Assembly: GCF_963678225.1 (NCBI RefSeq)
Contig: NZ_OY782764.1
Coordinates: 829,001-893,000 of the forward strand
Direction: 5' to 3'
DNA: 64,000 nucleotides
DNA from: an uncultured Cohaesibacter sp.
GTDB lineage: Bacteria; Pseudomonadota; Alphaproteobacteria; Rhizobiales; Cohaesibacteraceae
A model generated the notes under the pieces. The model did not search any database and was not told the origin of the DNA. It saw nothing but the letters and a program-made list of their open reading frames with translations. Shown here piece by piece: positions 56,977 through 64,000 of the stretch. Within the stretch, counting starts at the first letter, position 1; each line of letters begins with the position of its first letter. Made by a program: the position numbers and the translations under genes.

Positions 56977-57510
56977 ATGACCGAAACACTTTTGATCAGA
57001 CAGCATATCGAAGAGGGCAAGATCTCCAGGGCCCATTACTCGCTATGCGAAACCTATCGCTACGCCCTCAAGCGGGTCTGGGACGACACGGCCCCCAAAC
57101 TCCTGTTCATCATGCTCAATCCGTCCACGGCAACCGAGCTGAAGAATGATCCCACCATCGAGCGCTGCGAACGACGCGCCCGCGCACTGGGCTATGGCGG
57201 TTTCAAGGCTTGCAACCTCTTTGCCTATCGCGCCACAGATCCGAAAGACCTAAAACGGGCAAAGGAGCCGATAGGGCCGGACAATCTAGCCACCCTGATG
57301 AAATCCGCCCGTCTTGCCGACACGATCCTGTGTGCATGGGGCACCCACGGAGCCTATCTGGGCATGGGACCTGCAGTTTTCCGGCTGCTGGCCTCGGAAG
57401 GATTGGTGTTGCATCATCTTGGCCTCTCCCGCGACAATCATCCAAAGCACCCGCTTTATGTCTCCTACCAGACAACTTTTCAGGTCTGGCCGACTGAGCC
57501 CTCGCCATAA
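56977..57510 (+). CDS. DUF1643 domain-containing protein
   Basis: This 177-residue protein matches DUF1643, typically YRYALKRVWDDTAPKLLFIMLNPSTA near the start (core FIMLNPSTA) and a later CNLFAYRATDPKDL. The function of the family is unknown; it is widespread in bacteria and phage. The start is ATG 56977 with GGAAAC upstream; ATG 56941 would add 12 residues and nearly abut fucU. It is 41 bases after fucU and probably co-transcribed. Confidence 0.85.
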   Translation: MTETLLIRQHIEEGKISRAHYSLCETYRYALKRVWDDTAPKLLFIMLNPSTATELKNDPTIERCERRARALGYGGFKACNLFAYRATDPKDLKRAKEPIGPDNLATLMKSARLADTILCAWGTHGAYLGMGPAVFRLLASEGLVLHHLGLSRDNHPKHPLYVSYQTTFQVWPTEPSP

Positions 57511-57511
57511 G

Positions 57512-57553
57512 CAGAAAGTAGAAAGTAGAAAGCAGAAAGCAGAAAGCAGATTG
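57512..57553. repeat. Six tandem copies of a 7-bp unit (YAGAAAG)
   Basis: The units read CAGAAAG, TAGAAAG, TAGAAAG, CAGAAAG, CAGAAAG and a diverged CAGATTG. The array starts just after the DUF1643 stop codon. Such short arrays often vary in copy number. No gene is interrupted. Confidence 0.85.
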
Positions 57554-57917
57554 CATAGCAATCTCCACTGTCTTGACCAAAAATCAGGATTGCCCCATTG
57601 TCAAAATTAGGAAGGCCTCCAACGGCGAGAGGATAAACGCACGGCAATGCAAATGCCGTTCGAGAGAGTGTATGCGTCCCATCACCAGCCTCAGCGTTGT
57701 GGGGGATGATGAGCTGGTGAGGGACTCAAGAAAGAAAGAACGTAAATTTGGGGGTCTCGTCTTTCGATCTTGAAGTTGTTCCTGACGAAGCGTCAGGGTA
57801 ACCGCATCTCTTTTTCTTATTGTCAGAATTCTCTTATTGCTGGTTATGGAAGAATTCTAATTACAGCGATTAATATCGAACCCGCAGGAATGCGTCTGTC
57901 CACCAAAATGGAGGACA
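57554..57917. other. Gene-free region upstream of the LuxR-type gene
   Basis: About 365 bases with no supported gene. A perfect stem CCTGACG-AAG-CGTCAGG (57781-57797) lies in the middle, without a T-tract. It could be an untranslated-leader hairpin or a protein site. The LuxR-type gene's promoter should lie here. Confidence 0.45.
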
Positions 57918-58667
57918 ATGTGGACAAACATCATGCCGAATGAACGTCAAAGCCATCTTTTGAAAAAATGCGAAGCCGCTTTGGGGCGACAGGAATTCTT
58001 TTCATTTTACCAGGAGCTGATCAAAGAATTGAAATCCATTCAGGTCGGTGTCTGGTCCTTTGATGACGACATCCCCCGGTGCCTGTTCATCAGACACTTG
58101 CAGAATCCACTCTTCGGAGAAGTGGCAAAAACGATCTATCTAGCCGGTTGGTACCAACACGATCCTGTGCTCAAAGAGGTGAAGGCCCTTGAGGTGGGCA
58201 CCCGCATCATTGAGAGCTTCCGCGAGACAAAAGATAAATATCCAGAAGAATTTTTGCGTGCCTTCTCCTCGATTTTCAAGGAAAACAACCCAGAATTTGG
58301 CTTTTCTGATCGCATCACACTTCTTGCTGCAACCCCAACGCTACGCATGGTCATGCATCTCTATTTCGACGACACCAGAGAGATCGATCAGGAACTTTTC
58401 CCTACCTTCGTGGATCTATCCATCAGGCATTTTTCGGCGGCTCCCCAACTCACAGCAACCTATGAGCCAGAACCACACCCAGTCCTTGCCAAGCTATCGG
58501 ATCGCGAAAGAGAGGTCTGCCTTGGCATCCTCTCGGGCAAGAAGGCCGAACGCATTGCCGCCGACATGGATATTGCCGCGTCCACGGTTGTGACTTACCG
58601 CAGACGCGCCTATGAAAAACTCGGAATAAACACGCGCGCATCGCTGTTCGAGCTTTGCCAATTCTGA
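57918..58667 (+). CDS. LuxR family transcriptional regulator
   Basis: This 249-residue protein has a C-terminal LuxR-type DNA-binding domain (about 188-249, LSDREREVCLGILSGKKAERIAAD, core SDREREVCLGIL; then STVVTYRRRAYEKLGINTRASLFEL). The N-terminal 180 residues are not a clear autoinducer or receiver domain; no phospho-acceptor Asp pattern is evident. GGAGGAC precedes the ATG; ATG 57933 is an alternative. Its target and signal are unknown; it has no adjacent LuxI. Confidence 0.83.
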   Translation: MWTNIMPNERQSHLLKKCEAALGRQEFFSFYQELIKELKSIQVGVWSFDDDIPRCLFIRHLQNPLFGEVAKTIYLAGWYQHDPVLKEVKALEVGTRIIESFRETKDKYPEEFLRAFSSIFKENNPEFGFSDRITLLAATPTLRMVMHLYFDDTREIDQELFPTFVDLSIRHFSAAPQLTATYEPEPHPVLAKLSDREREVCLGILSGKKAERIAADMDIAASTVVTYRRRAYEKLGINTRASLFELCQF

Positions 58668-58885
58668 TCCAGCAATAAGCTTCATTCCCCTGTCACAGGA
58701 ACGCTTTAGGGAGCTATGCATTACTGCAACGCAGCCAATTTGCCGTTTTTCCGCATGAACAAGGCTTTTCAACTGGGGAAAATTCGTATAGAGCTTGCGC
58801 CAACTTCCTGAATAAGTCGGGCCGAAAGGGTGCGTCGGCATTTGCCGAGGCCGTTTGCTATGCCCGTAAAACATGAGAAACAGAC

Positions 58886-60706
58886 ATGAATCTGCGCAAC
58901 ATTGCGATCATCGCACACGTTGACCACGGCAAGACCACTCTGATCGATGAACTGCTCAAAGCCTCTGGCATGTTCCGGGCCAACCAGCAAACCGAAGAAC
59001 GGATGATGGATTCCAACGATATCGAACGTGAGCGCGGTATCACCATTCTGGCCAAAGTGACCTCGCTGGAACATGACGGCACACGCATCAACATCGTTGA
59101 CACCCCGGGCCACGCCGACTTTGGCGGCGAAGTGGAACGTATCCTCAACATGGTCGATGGCGTTATCGTGCTAGTGGATGCGGCTGAAGGCCCGATGCCT
59201 CAGACCAAATTCGTGGTCTCCAAGGCATTGAATCTTGGCCTGCGCCCAATCGTGGCCATCAACAAGATCGACAAACCCGAGCAGCGCGCTGACGAAGTGC
59301 TCGACGAAGTCTTTGACCTGTTCGCCAATCTGGATGCCGATGAGCATCAGCTCGACTTCCCCGTTCTTTACGGCTCCGCCAAGAACGGCTGGATGGCGAC
59401 CGATCCGGACGGCCCCAAGGATAGCCTTGAGCCATTGTTCGATATGGTCATCAAGCATGTGCCTGCCCCCAAGGTGGAAGAAGGTGAATTCCGTCTGTTG
59501 GCAACCACCATTCAGTCGGACAACTTCCTTGGCCGCATCCTGACCGGTCGTATCATCGCAGGCGAAGTCACCCCGAACATGGCCGTCAAGGCTTTGTCCC
59601 GTGATGGTTCGCTGATCGAACAGGGTCGTGTGTCCAAGGTTCTGGCTTTCCGCGGCCTTGAACGCGCCGCCATCGAAAAGGGCGAAGCAGGCGACATCGT
59701 TTCCATCGCCGGCCTGCAGAAGGCCACCGTTGCCGACACCATCTGCGCGCCAGCCGTGACCGAAGCCATTCAGGCCCAGCCGATTGACCCGCCAACCCTG
59801 TCCATGACCTTCCGCGTCAATGATAGCCCACTGGCTGGCCAGGAAGGCGACAAGGTGCAGAGCCGCGTCATCCGTTCCCGCCTGCTGTCTGAAGCCGAGG
59901 GCAACGTTGCCCTGAAAGTGGAAGAAGCCCAGGGCACAGACGCCTTCATCGTATCGGGCCGTGGCGAGCTGATGCTCTCCATCCTCATCGAGAATATGCG
60001 TCGCGAAGGCTTCGAGCTTGGCGTCGGCCGTCCGCAGGTCGTCATGCAGAAGGACGAAAATGGAAAGCGCCTCGAGCCAATCGAAGAAGTGACCATCGAC
60101 GTGGATGACGAATATTCGGGCATCGTTGTGCAGAAGATGCAGGAACGCAAAGCCGAAATGGTCGAAATGCGCCCATCCGGTGGCGGTCGTACACGCCTGA
60201 TGTTCCACGCGCCGACCCGTGGCCTGATCGGCTACCAGTCCGAACTGCTCAGCGACACGCGCGGCACGGCCATCATGAACCGCATTTTCCATGAATATCA
60301 GCCGCACAAGGGCGAGATCGCCTCGCGCAACACCGGCGTATTGCTTTCCAACGGCAATGGCGAAGCCGTGGCCTATGCCCTCTGGCAGCTGGAAGACCGT
60401 GGCCCGATGATGATTGATCCGGGCACCAAGGTCTATGAAGGCATGATCGTGGGCGAGCATACCCGTGGCAACGATCTGGACATCAACGTGCTCAAGGGCA
60501 AGCAGCTGACCAACATCCGCTCTTCAGGCAAGGATGACGCCATCAAGCTGACCACGCCGCTAAGGCTGAGCCTTGAAGCTGCGCTGAGCTACATCGCCGA
60601 TGATGAGCTGGTGGAAGTGACGCCACAGTCCATCCGCCTGCGCAAGATCCTGCTGGATCCCAATGATCGCAAGCGGGCCATGCGCGCTTCCAAAAAAGCC
60701 AGCTGA
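58886..60706 (+). CDS. typA: GTP-binding translation factor TypA (BipA)
   Basis: This 606-residue ribosome-binding GTPase is related to EF-G/LepA and assists ribosome assembly and stress adaptation. The G1 motif is [12 protein letters not shown] (11-22), followed by the switch [17 protein letters not shown] and NKIDKP. Domains II, III and the C-terminal BipA module are complete ([14 protein letters not shown]). A strong terminator follows. Confidence 0.97.
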   Translation: MNLRNIAIIAHVDHGKTTLIDELLKASGMFRANQQTEERMMDSNDIERERGITILAKVTSLEHDGTRINIVDTPGHADFGGEVERILNMVDGVIVLVDAAEGPMPQTKFVVSKALNLGLRPIVAINKIDKPEQRADEVLDEVFDLFANLDADEHQLDFPVLYGSAKNGWMATDPDGPKDSLEPLFDMVIKHVPAPKVEEGEFRLLATTIQSDNFLGRILTGRIIAGEVTPNMAVKALSRDGSLIEQGRVSKVLAFRGLERAAIEKGEAGDIVSIAGLQKATVADTICAPAVTEAIQAQPIDPPTLSMTFRVNDSPLAGQEGDKVQSRVIRSRLLSEAEGNVALKVEEAQGTDAFIVSGRGELMLSILIENMRREGFELGVGRPQVVMQKDENGKRLEPIEEVTIDVDDEYSGIVVQKMQERKAEMVEMRPSGGGRTRLMFHAPTRGLIGYQSELLSDTRGTAIMNRIFHEYQPHKGEIASRNTGVLLSNGNGEAVAYALWQLEDRGPMMIDPGTKVYEGMIVGEHTRGNDLDINVLKGKQLTNIRSSGKDDAIKLTTPLRLSLEAALSYIADDELVEVTPQSIRLRKILLDPNDRKRAMRASKKAS

Positions 60707-60730
60707 TAGGCTGACACTTTTTATGCAATC

Positions 60731-60767
60731 AAAAAGCCGCCTCGGGAATCCCGCAGGCGGCTTTTTC
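60731..60767 (+). terminator. Rho-independent terminator of typA
   Basis: AAAAAGCCGCCT pairs with AGGCGGCTTTTT around CGGGAATCCCGC, itself a small inner stem. It also lies near the end of the minus-strand gene at 60793. Confidence 0.92.
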
Positions 60768-60792
60768 ATGAGTAGCTTTTACCGAGCAGCTG

Positions 60793-61152
<360 letters not shown>

Positions 61153-61261
61153 CTAAACCCGGATTGTCACTAGAAAAAAGCAGCGTCAGCTTGAGCAGAC
61201 AAGCCTTTCCTGCCCTTACAGGCGCTCTATCAAACATAGATCAATAGAAATCGCCAATAAA

Positions 61262-61290
61262 AAACCCGGATCTAGATCCGGGTTTGAAAG
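61262..61290 (-). terminator. Bidirectional-looking terminator, perfect 24-bp palindrome
   Basis: AAACCCGGATCT pairs with AGATCCGGGTTT, all 12 positions matching, at 61262-61285. On the minus strand a run of T follows, which would end transcription from the gene at 61341. Confidence 0.88.
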
Positions 61291-61340
61291 TTACACGGCT
61301 TACGCGATCGATATTCACAAAACCAATGCAGACAATCTCT

Positions 61341-61682
61341 TTAGCCAGCGAACAGAGAAAAGACGCTGATACCGAGAGCCACAACAGTAATAATGACAAG
61401 CAGATAGAACCAGAAACGAACTGGAATGAAAAACAGGCTGTCGCCCCGCTTCAAGAGAAGCTCCTCTCCACTATCCTTGTCGATAACCACTTTGCCCTTA
61501 TCCGTGCGGCCGAGCAGCGCGACAACGCCATAGGCCCCGATTGTCGCAAAAAGCGAAATAATGACAGGAGCAAAACCAGACTGAGGGCCAAGAAGGCTAC
61601 CGGATACGAGAAAACCGATAAATGCACCGGCGAAGACACCAAGAGGAAGAAGAAGGCCCCAGCCTCTCCAGATCAAAAACAT
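61341..61682 (-). CDS. Small membrane protein of unknown function
   Basis: This is a 113-residue protein with three hydrophobic segments (about 5-26, 35-58 and 90-112). A polar loop carries GKVVIDKDSGEELLLKRG, a pattern seen in NfeD-like or OB-fold loops, but I do not assign a family. The start at 61682 has AAGGAAT upstream; ATG 61775 would add a doubtful hydrophobic extension. It is followed by a strong palindromic terminator. Confidence 0.65.
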   Translation of the reverse strand: MFLIWRGWGLLLPLGVFAGAFIGFLVSGSLLGPQSGFAPVIISLFATIGAYGVVALLGRTDKGKVVIDKDSGEELLLKRGDSLFFIPVRFWFYLLVIITVVALGISVFSLFAG

Positions 61683-61871
61683 CGAATATTCCTTTTTCTT
61701 TTTCGTAGAGCCCCGTTTAGAACATGCCAATAAAGGCAAAAAAGGGGTCAACAAAAGCGAAATGGCAACTCTCAAGGAATTATGGGAACCTCCTAAGGTC
61801 CATCACGGGAAAACCACCTGTTGCACAATGCCCCATAGTTGCTTGGAACGCACAGCCTATATCGGAGAAAT
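61683..61871. other. Region upstream of a small membrane protein gene
   Basis: About 190 bases between the small membrane protein start and the htpX terminator. Nothing is recognised; it presumably holds that gene's promoter. Confidence 0.35.
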
Positions 61872-61898
61872 CAAAAAGCCCGGCTTGACCGGGCTCTT
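61872..61898 (-). terminator. Rho-independent terminator of htpX
   Basis: On the minus strand AGCCCGG pairs with CCGGGCT around a TCAAG loop, followed by TTTTTGA. It is about 55 bases after the htpX stop. Confidence 0.85.
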
Positions 61899-61951
61899 CC
61901 TATATTCTGGATGATTCGTCTCGAGTTGCAGCACAGCAGCCAATCTATCCC

Positions 61952-62938
61952 CTAGCCCCAAGGCCCTGGCTGATTGTCATCCCTTGGGGAAGAACTGCGC
62001 CCCCAGGGACCGTCTGCGCCCGCATCCAGTTGCATCTGGCTGCGACGCTGGGAAGCACCGAGCGTCCCGCCACCACTTACCTTGAGAGGGCTCTGTCCGC
62101 CATACCATTCAGACTGCAGCGACTGCAGCGCATCGATCCGGTTCTGCGTATCCGGGTGGGTGGAGAAGAGATTATCCATCTTCTGCCCCGATAGCGGATT
62201 GATAATAAACATATGGGCCGTTTCAGGATGCTGTTCCGCGGTTACGTTGGCCGTGCGACCCGCCGCATTGGCAATCTTGGCCAGCGCTGTGGCCAGCCAC
62301 ATGGGCTGACCGCAAATTTCCGCACCGGTCTTATCGGCCGCATATTCCCGCGTCCGGCTGATGGCCATCTGCACGATGGACGCTGCCAGCGGAGCCAAAA
62401 TCATGATGGCAATCGTACCGATGATACCGCCCCTTTCCCTGCTACCGCCAAAGAACATCGCAAAGTTGGCAAGCATGGAAATGGCACCCGCAAAGGTCGC
62501 CGTCACGGTCATGGTCAGAATGTCGTAATTCTTGATATGCGCCAGCTCATGGGCCATCACTCCAGCCACCTCTTCATAGGTCAGCCGGTTGAGCAGGCCT
62601 GTCGAGGCAGCAACAGCGGCATGCTGCGGACTGCGTCCGGTGGCGAACGCATTGGGCTGATCGGAATTGATGACATACACCTTGGGCATGGGCAGCCCGG
62701 CTGACTGGGCCAGCTTCTGCACAATCTCGTAATATTCAGGAGCCGTACGCGCATCCACCTCCATGGCGTTGTGCATGCGCAGCACCATCTTGTCCGAATT
62801 CCAGTAGCTGAACACATTCATGCCCAGCGCAAAGATGAAGGCAATCATCATGCCTCCCGAGCCACCGAGCAAATAGCCGATGGCCATGAACAGGCCCGTC
62901 ATGGCGGCCAGCAATAATGTGGTACGGAAGAAATTCAT
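61952..62938 (-). CDS. htpX: Zinc metalloprotease HtpX
   Basis: HtpX is an inner-membrane zinc protease that degrades misfolded membrane proteins. The 328-residue protein has two N-terminal helices (about 5-25 and 28-45), the metal motif HELAH (130-134), a further pair of helices, and the third zinc ligand Glu in a later [14 protein letters not shown]. The C-terminal 50 residues are low-complexity and Gly/Ser/Pro-rich ([12 protein letters not shown]...). I chose ATG 62938; an ATG at 63043 would overlap the next gene's start. It is divergent from the SdhAF4-like gene. Confidence 0.94.
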   Translation of the reverse strand: MNFFRTTLLLAAMTGLFMAIGYLLGGSGGMMIAFIFALGMNVFSYWNSDKMVLRMHNAMEVDARTAPEYYEIVQKLAQSAGLPMPKVYVINSDQPNAFATGRSPQHAAVAASTGLLNRLTYEEVAGVMAHELAHIKNYDILTMTVTATFAGAISMLANFAMFFGGSRERGGIIGTIAIMILAPLAASIVQMAISRTREYAADKTGAEICGQPMWLATALAKIANAAGRTANVTAEQHPETAHMFIINPLSGQKMDNLFSTHPDTQNRIDALQSLQSEWYGGQSPLKVSGGGTLGASQRRSQMQLDAGADGPWGRSSSPRDDNQPGPWG

Positions 62939-63047
62939 GCCAAATCTATCCTTCTTTATGGCGCACAGCGATTGGATCGCATTATAATATCCTATATGGT
63001 GCCGCACGAGACCCATTTTCAAGATAGGAAAGCAAGGGAGCAAATTT

Positions 63048-63344
63048 ATGGCAGACGAAGCCCCGAAAAGACAGACCGTTGATGTCGACTCCCCTCAGTT
63101 CAAGAGCACGGAAGAACGCGTCGCCGATACTGCCAAGCCTAAAGAAGAGCCAAGACCACGCCGCAAATTCGAGGATCTGCCCCCCGCAGCCCAGCGCGCG
63201 CTCATGGAAGCGGAACAGCGCCGCAAGGAACGCGATGCGCTGAAGGTAAGCGCAGAGCGACCAAAAGAACTCAATGGACGCGGTGGTCTCGATCCATCAC
63301 GCTATGATGATTATGAAATCGACGGTCGTGCCATCGATTTTTGA
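63048..63344 (+). CDS. SdhAF4-like succinate dehydrogenase assembly protein (DUF1674)
   Basis: This 98-residue charged protein ends in the DUF1674/SdhAF4 signature [22 protein letters not shown] (core [15 protein letters not shown]). In mitochondria, SDHAF4 binds flavinylated SdhA and shields it until it joins SdhB. The structural genes sdhCDAB are about 55 kb away in this window. The charged N-terminal half ([20 protein letters not shown]) is a variable linker, and length is normal for bacterial members. The promoter region is shared with htpX, starting 110 bases upstream. The function is inferred from family. Confidence 0.87.
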   Translation: MADEAPKRQTVDVDSPQFKSTEERVADTAKPKEEPRPRRKFEDLPPAAQRALMEAEQRRKERDALKVSAERPKELNGRGGLDPSRYDDYEIDGRAIDF

Positions 63345-63365
63345 TACGATCACAAAGCAATCAAC

Positions 63366-63403
63366 AAAAGGGCGAACGGCTTGGCCGCTCGCCCTTTTGG
63401 TTT
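63366..63403. terminator. Bidirectional terminator after the SdhAF4-like gene
   Basis: AAAAGGGCGA-ACGGC pairs with GCCGC-TCGCCCTTTT around a short loop, with T-runs in both directions. It serves both this gene and the convergent aldo/keto reductase. Confidence 0.9.
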
Positions 63404-63429
63404 TCATTCCGACACAAAGATCAGATCAA

Positions 63430-64000
63430 TCACAGATCGGATGATTTCTTCCAGATATTGATGTCCTCATCCTGCGCATAAAGATCAATCTCAGCCAGTT
63501 CTTCCGCTGTGAAATCGAGATTTTCAACCGCGCCTACGCAATCAACGATCTGCGACGCACGAGACGCCCCGATCAGCGCCGTGGTGATGCCCTCATCGCG
63601 CAACACCCACGCAATCGCCATCTGTGCCAACGTCTGACCGCGACGAGCGGCAATCTCGTTGAGCTTCTTGAGATGCTCGACAGCGCGTTCCGTGATCATT
63701 TCCTTCTTGAGGAAGCGACCCGAAGCAGCACGCGAATCAGCCGGAATGCCGTTAAGATACTTGTTGGACAACATGCCCTGAGCCAATGGCGTAAAGGCAA
63801 TCGAGCCCACACCAAGCTCCTTGAGTGTATCCTTCAGTCCATCGCGTTCAACCCAACGATTGAGCATATTGTAGCTCGGCTGGTGGATAAGGCATGGCGT
63901 ACCGAGCTCATCAAGAATCTTGACCGCTTCCCGCGTACGCTGGGAATTGTAGGACGAAATGCCCACATAGAGCGCCTTGCCCTGACGCACCAGCGTATCA
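63430..64000 (-). CDS. Aldo/keto reductase (YghZ-like), 5' end outside window
   Basis: This is the C-terminal 190 residues of an NADPH-dependent aldo/keto reductase of the YghZ / L-glyceraldehyde-3-phosphate reductase type. The visible part has the later half of the TIM barrel: ALYVGISSYNSQRTREA, HQPSYNMLNRWVE, GSIAFTPLAQGMLSNKYL, and the cofactor loop TALIGASRASQIVDCV. The catalytic Tyr and the N-terminus lie beyond the window edge. Family is firm from the visible half. Confidence 0.9.
   Translation of the reverse strand, partial: DTLVRQGKALYVGISSYNSQRTREAVKILDELGTPCLIHQPSYNMLNRWVERDGLKDTLKELGVGSIAFTPLAQGMLSNKYLNGIPADSRAASGRFLKKEMITERAVEHLKKLNEIAARRGQTLAQMAIAWVLRDEGITTALIGASRASQIVDCVGAVENLDFTAEELAEIDLYAQDEDINIWKKSSDL

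Noticed and set aside
57511-57917. CRISPR-like or mobile-element repeats near the 7-bp array
   Set aside because: The array has no spacers, the units are only 7 bp, and there are no cas genes, transposase or terminal inverted repeats in the neighbourhood.

Overview
The window looks like chromosomal DNA of an alphaproteobacterium, most probably of the order Hyphomicrobiales (Rhizobiales). The evidence is gene content and order: an mdh-sucC unit, sdhCDAB, two ethylmalonyl-CoA-pathway-type genes, rsmB / heparinase-like / purH in a row, an IalB-family protein, two Omp19-like lipoproteins, a 180-kDa-class NAD-glutamate dehydrogenase, and a DUF1127 gene followed by CCUCCUCCC-loop RNAs. A marine genus such as Cohaesibacter would fit, but that is a guess. 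I saw no prophage, insertion sequence, CRISPR array, rRNA or tRNA. This is mostly core metabolism with small islands of unknown genes.

Layout. 1-6 kb (minus strand): sucC (cut by the window edge), mdh, zapE, two AprI/Inh-domain lipoproteins and class II aldolase fbaA. 6-11 kb: a phosphatase-fold protein lacking its catalytic cysteine, then sdhCDAB. 11-15 kb: mesaconyl-CoA hydratase-like mch, a siderophore-interacting flavoprotein, a GNAT acetyltransferase, a DUF1737 protein and a CitE-like CoA ester lyase. 15-19 kb: an FAD-dependent oxidoreductase, a small membrane protein, a remnant of a second copy of that oxidoreductase, pdxY and beta-carbonic anhydrase. 19-27 kb: asd with a threonine-rich leader, argC, an alpha/beta-hydrolase-like protein, leuD, leuB, and a divergent MFS/LysR pair. 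27-45 kb: gdh, a class I/II aminotransferase, ftsK, lolA, xthA, rsmB, a heparinase-family protein, purH and DUF1127 with its RNAs. 45-64 kb: a DUF1232 protein, quinone reductase, a peptidoglycan-binding protein, a TrmH-like methyltransferase, IalB, rlmN, small membrane proteins, a LysR regulator, a PAP2 phosphatase, argG, fucU, a DUF1643 protein, a LuxR-type regulator, typA, a DUF6122 protein, htpX, an SdhAF4-like protein and an aldo/keto reductase (cut by the window edge).

How the genes fit together. The TCA cycle is well represented (sucC, mdh, sdhCDAB and, far away, an SdhAF4-like succinate dehydrogenase assembly factor). The mch and CitE-like genes point to the ethylmalonyl-CoA pathway for C2 assimilation. 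Amino-acid genes (asd, argC, argG, leuB, leuD, gdh, aminotransferase) are scattered as single units, most with their own Rho-independent terminator.

The most interesting observations are regulatory. (1) Three consecutive hairpins directly after the DUF1127 gene all expose a CCTCCTCCC loop, the hallmark of CcsR/'cuckoo' sRNAs. (2) A short ORF upstream of asd carries seven consecutive threonine codons and is followed by two hairpins, which looks like a threonine-sensing leader. (3) A 14-bp sequence occurs in inverted orientation on both sides of the mdh promoter region, and a perfect 15-bp palindrome lies just upstream of sdhC. (4) A decayed 3' end of a second FAD-oxidoreductase gene survives just upstream of pdxY.
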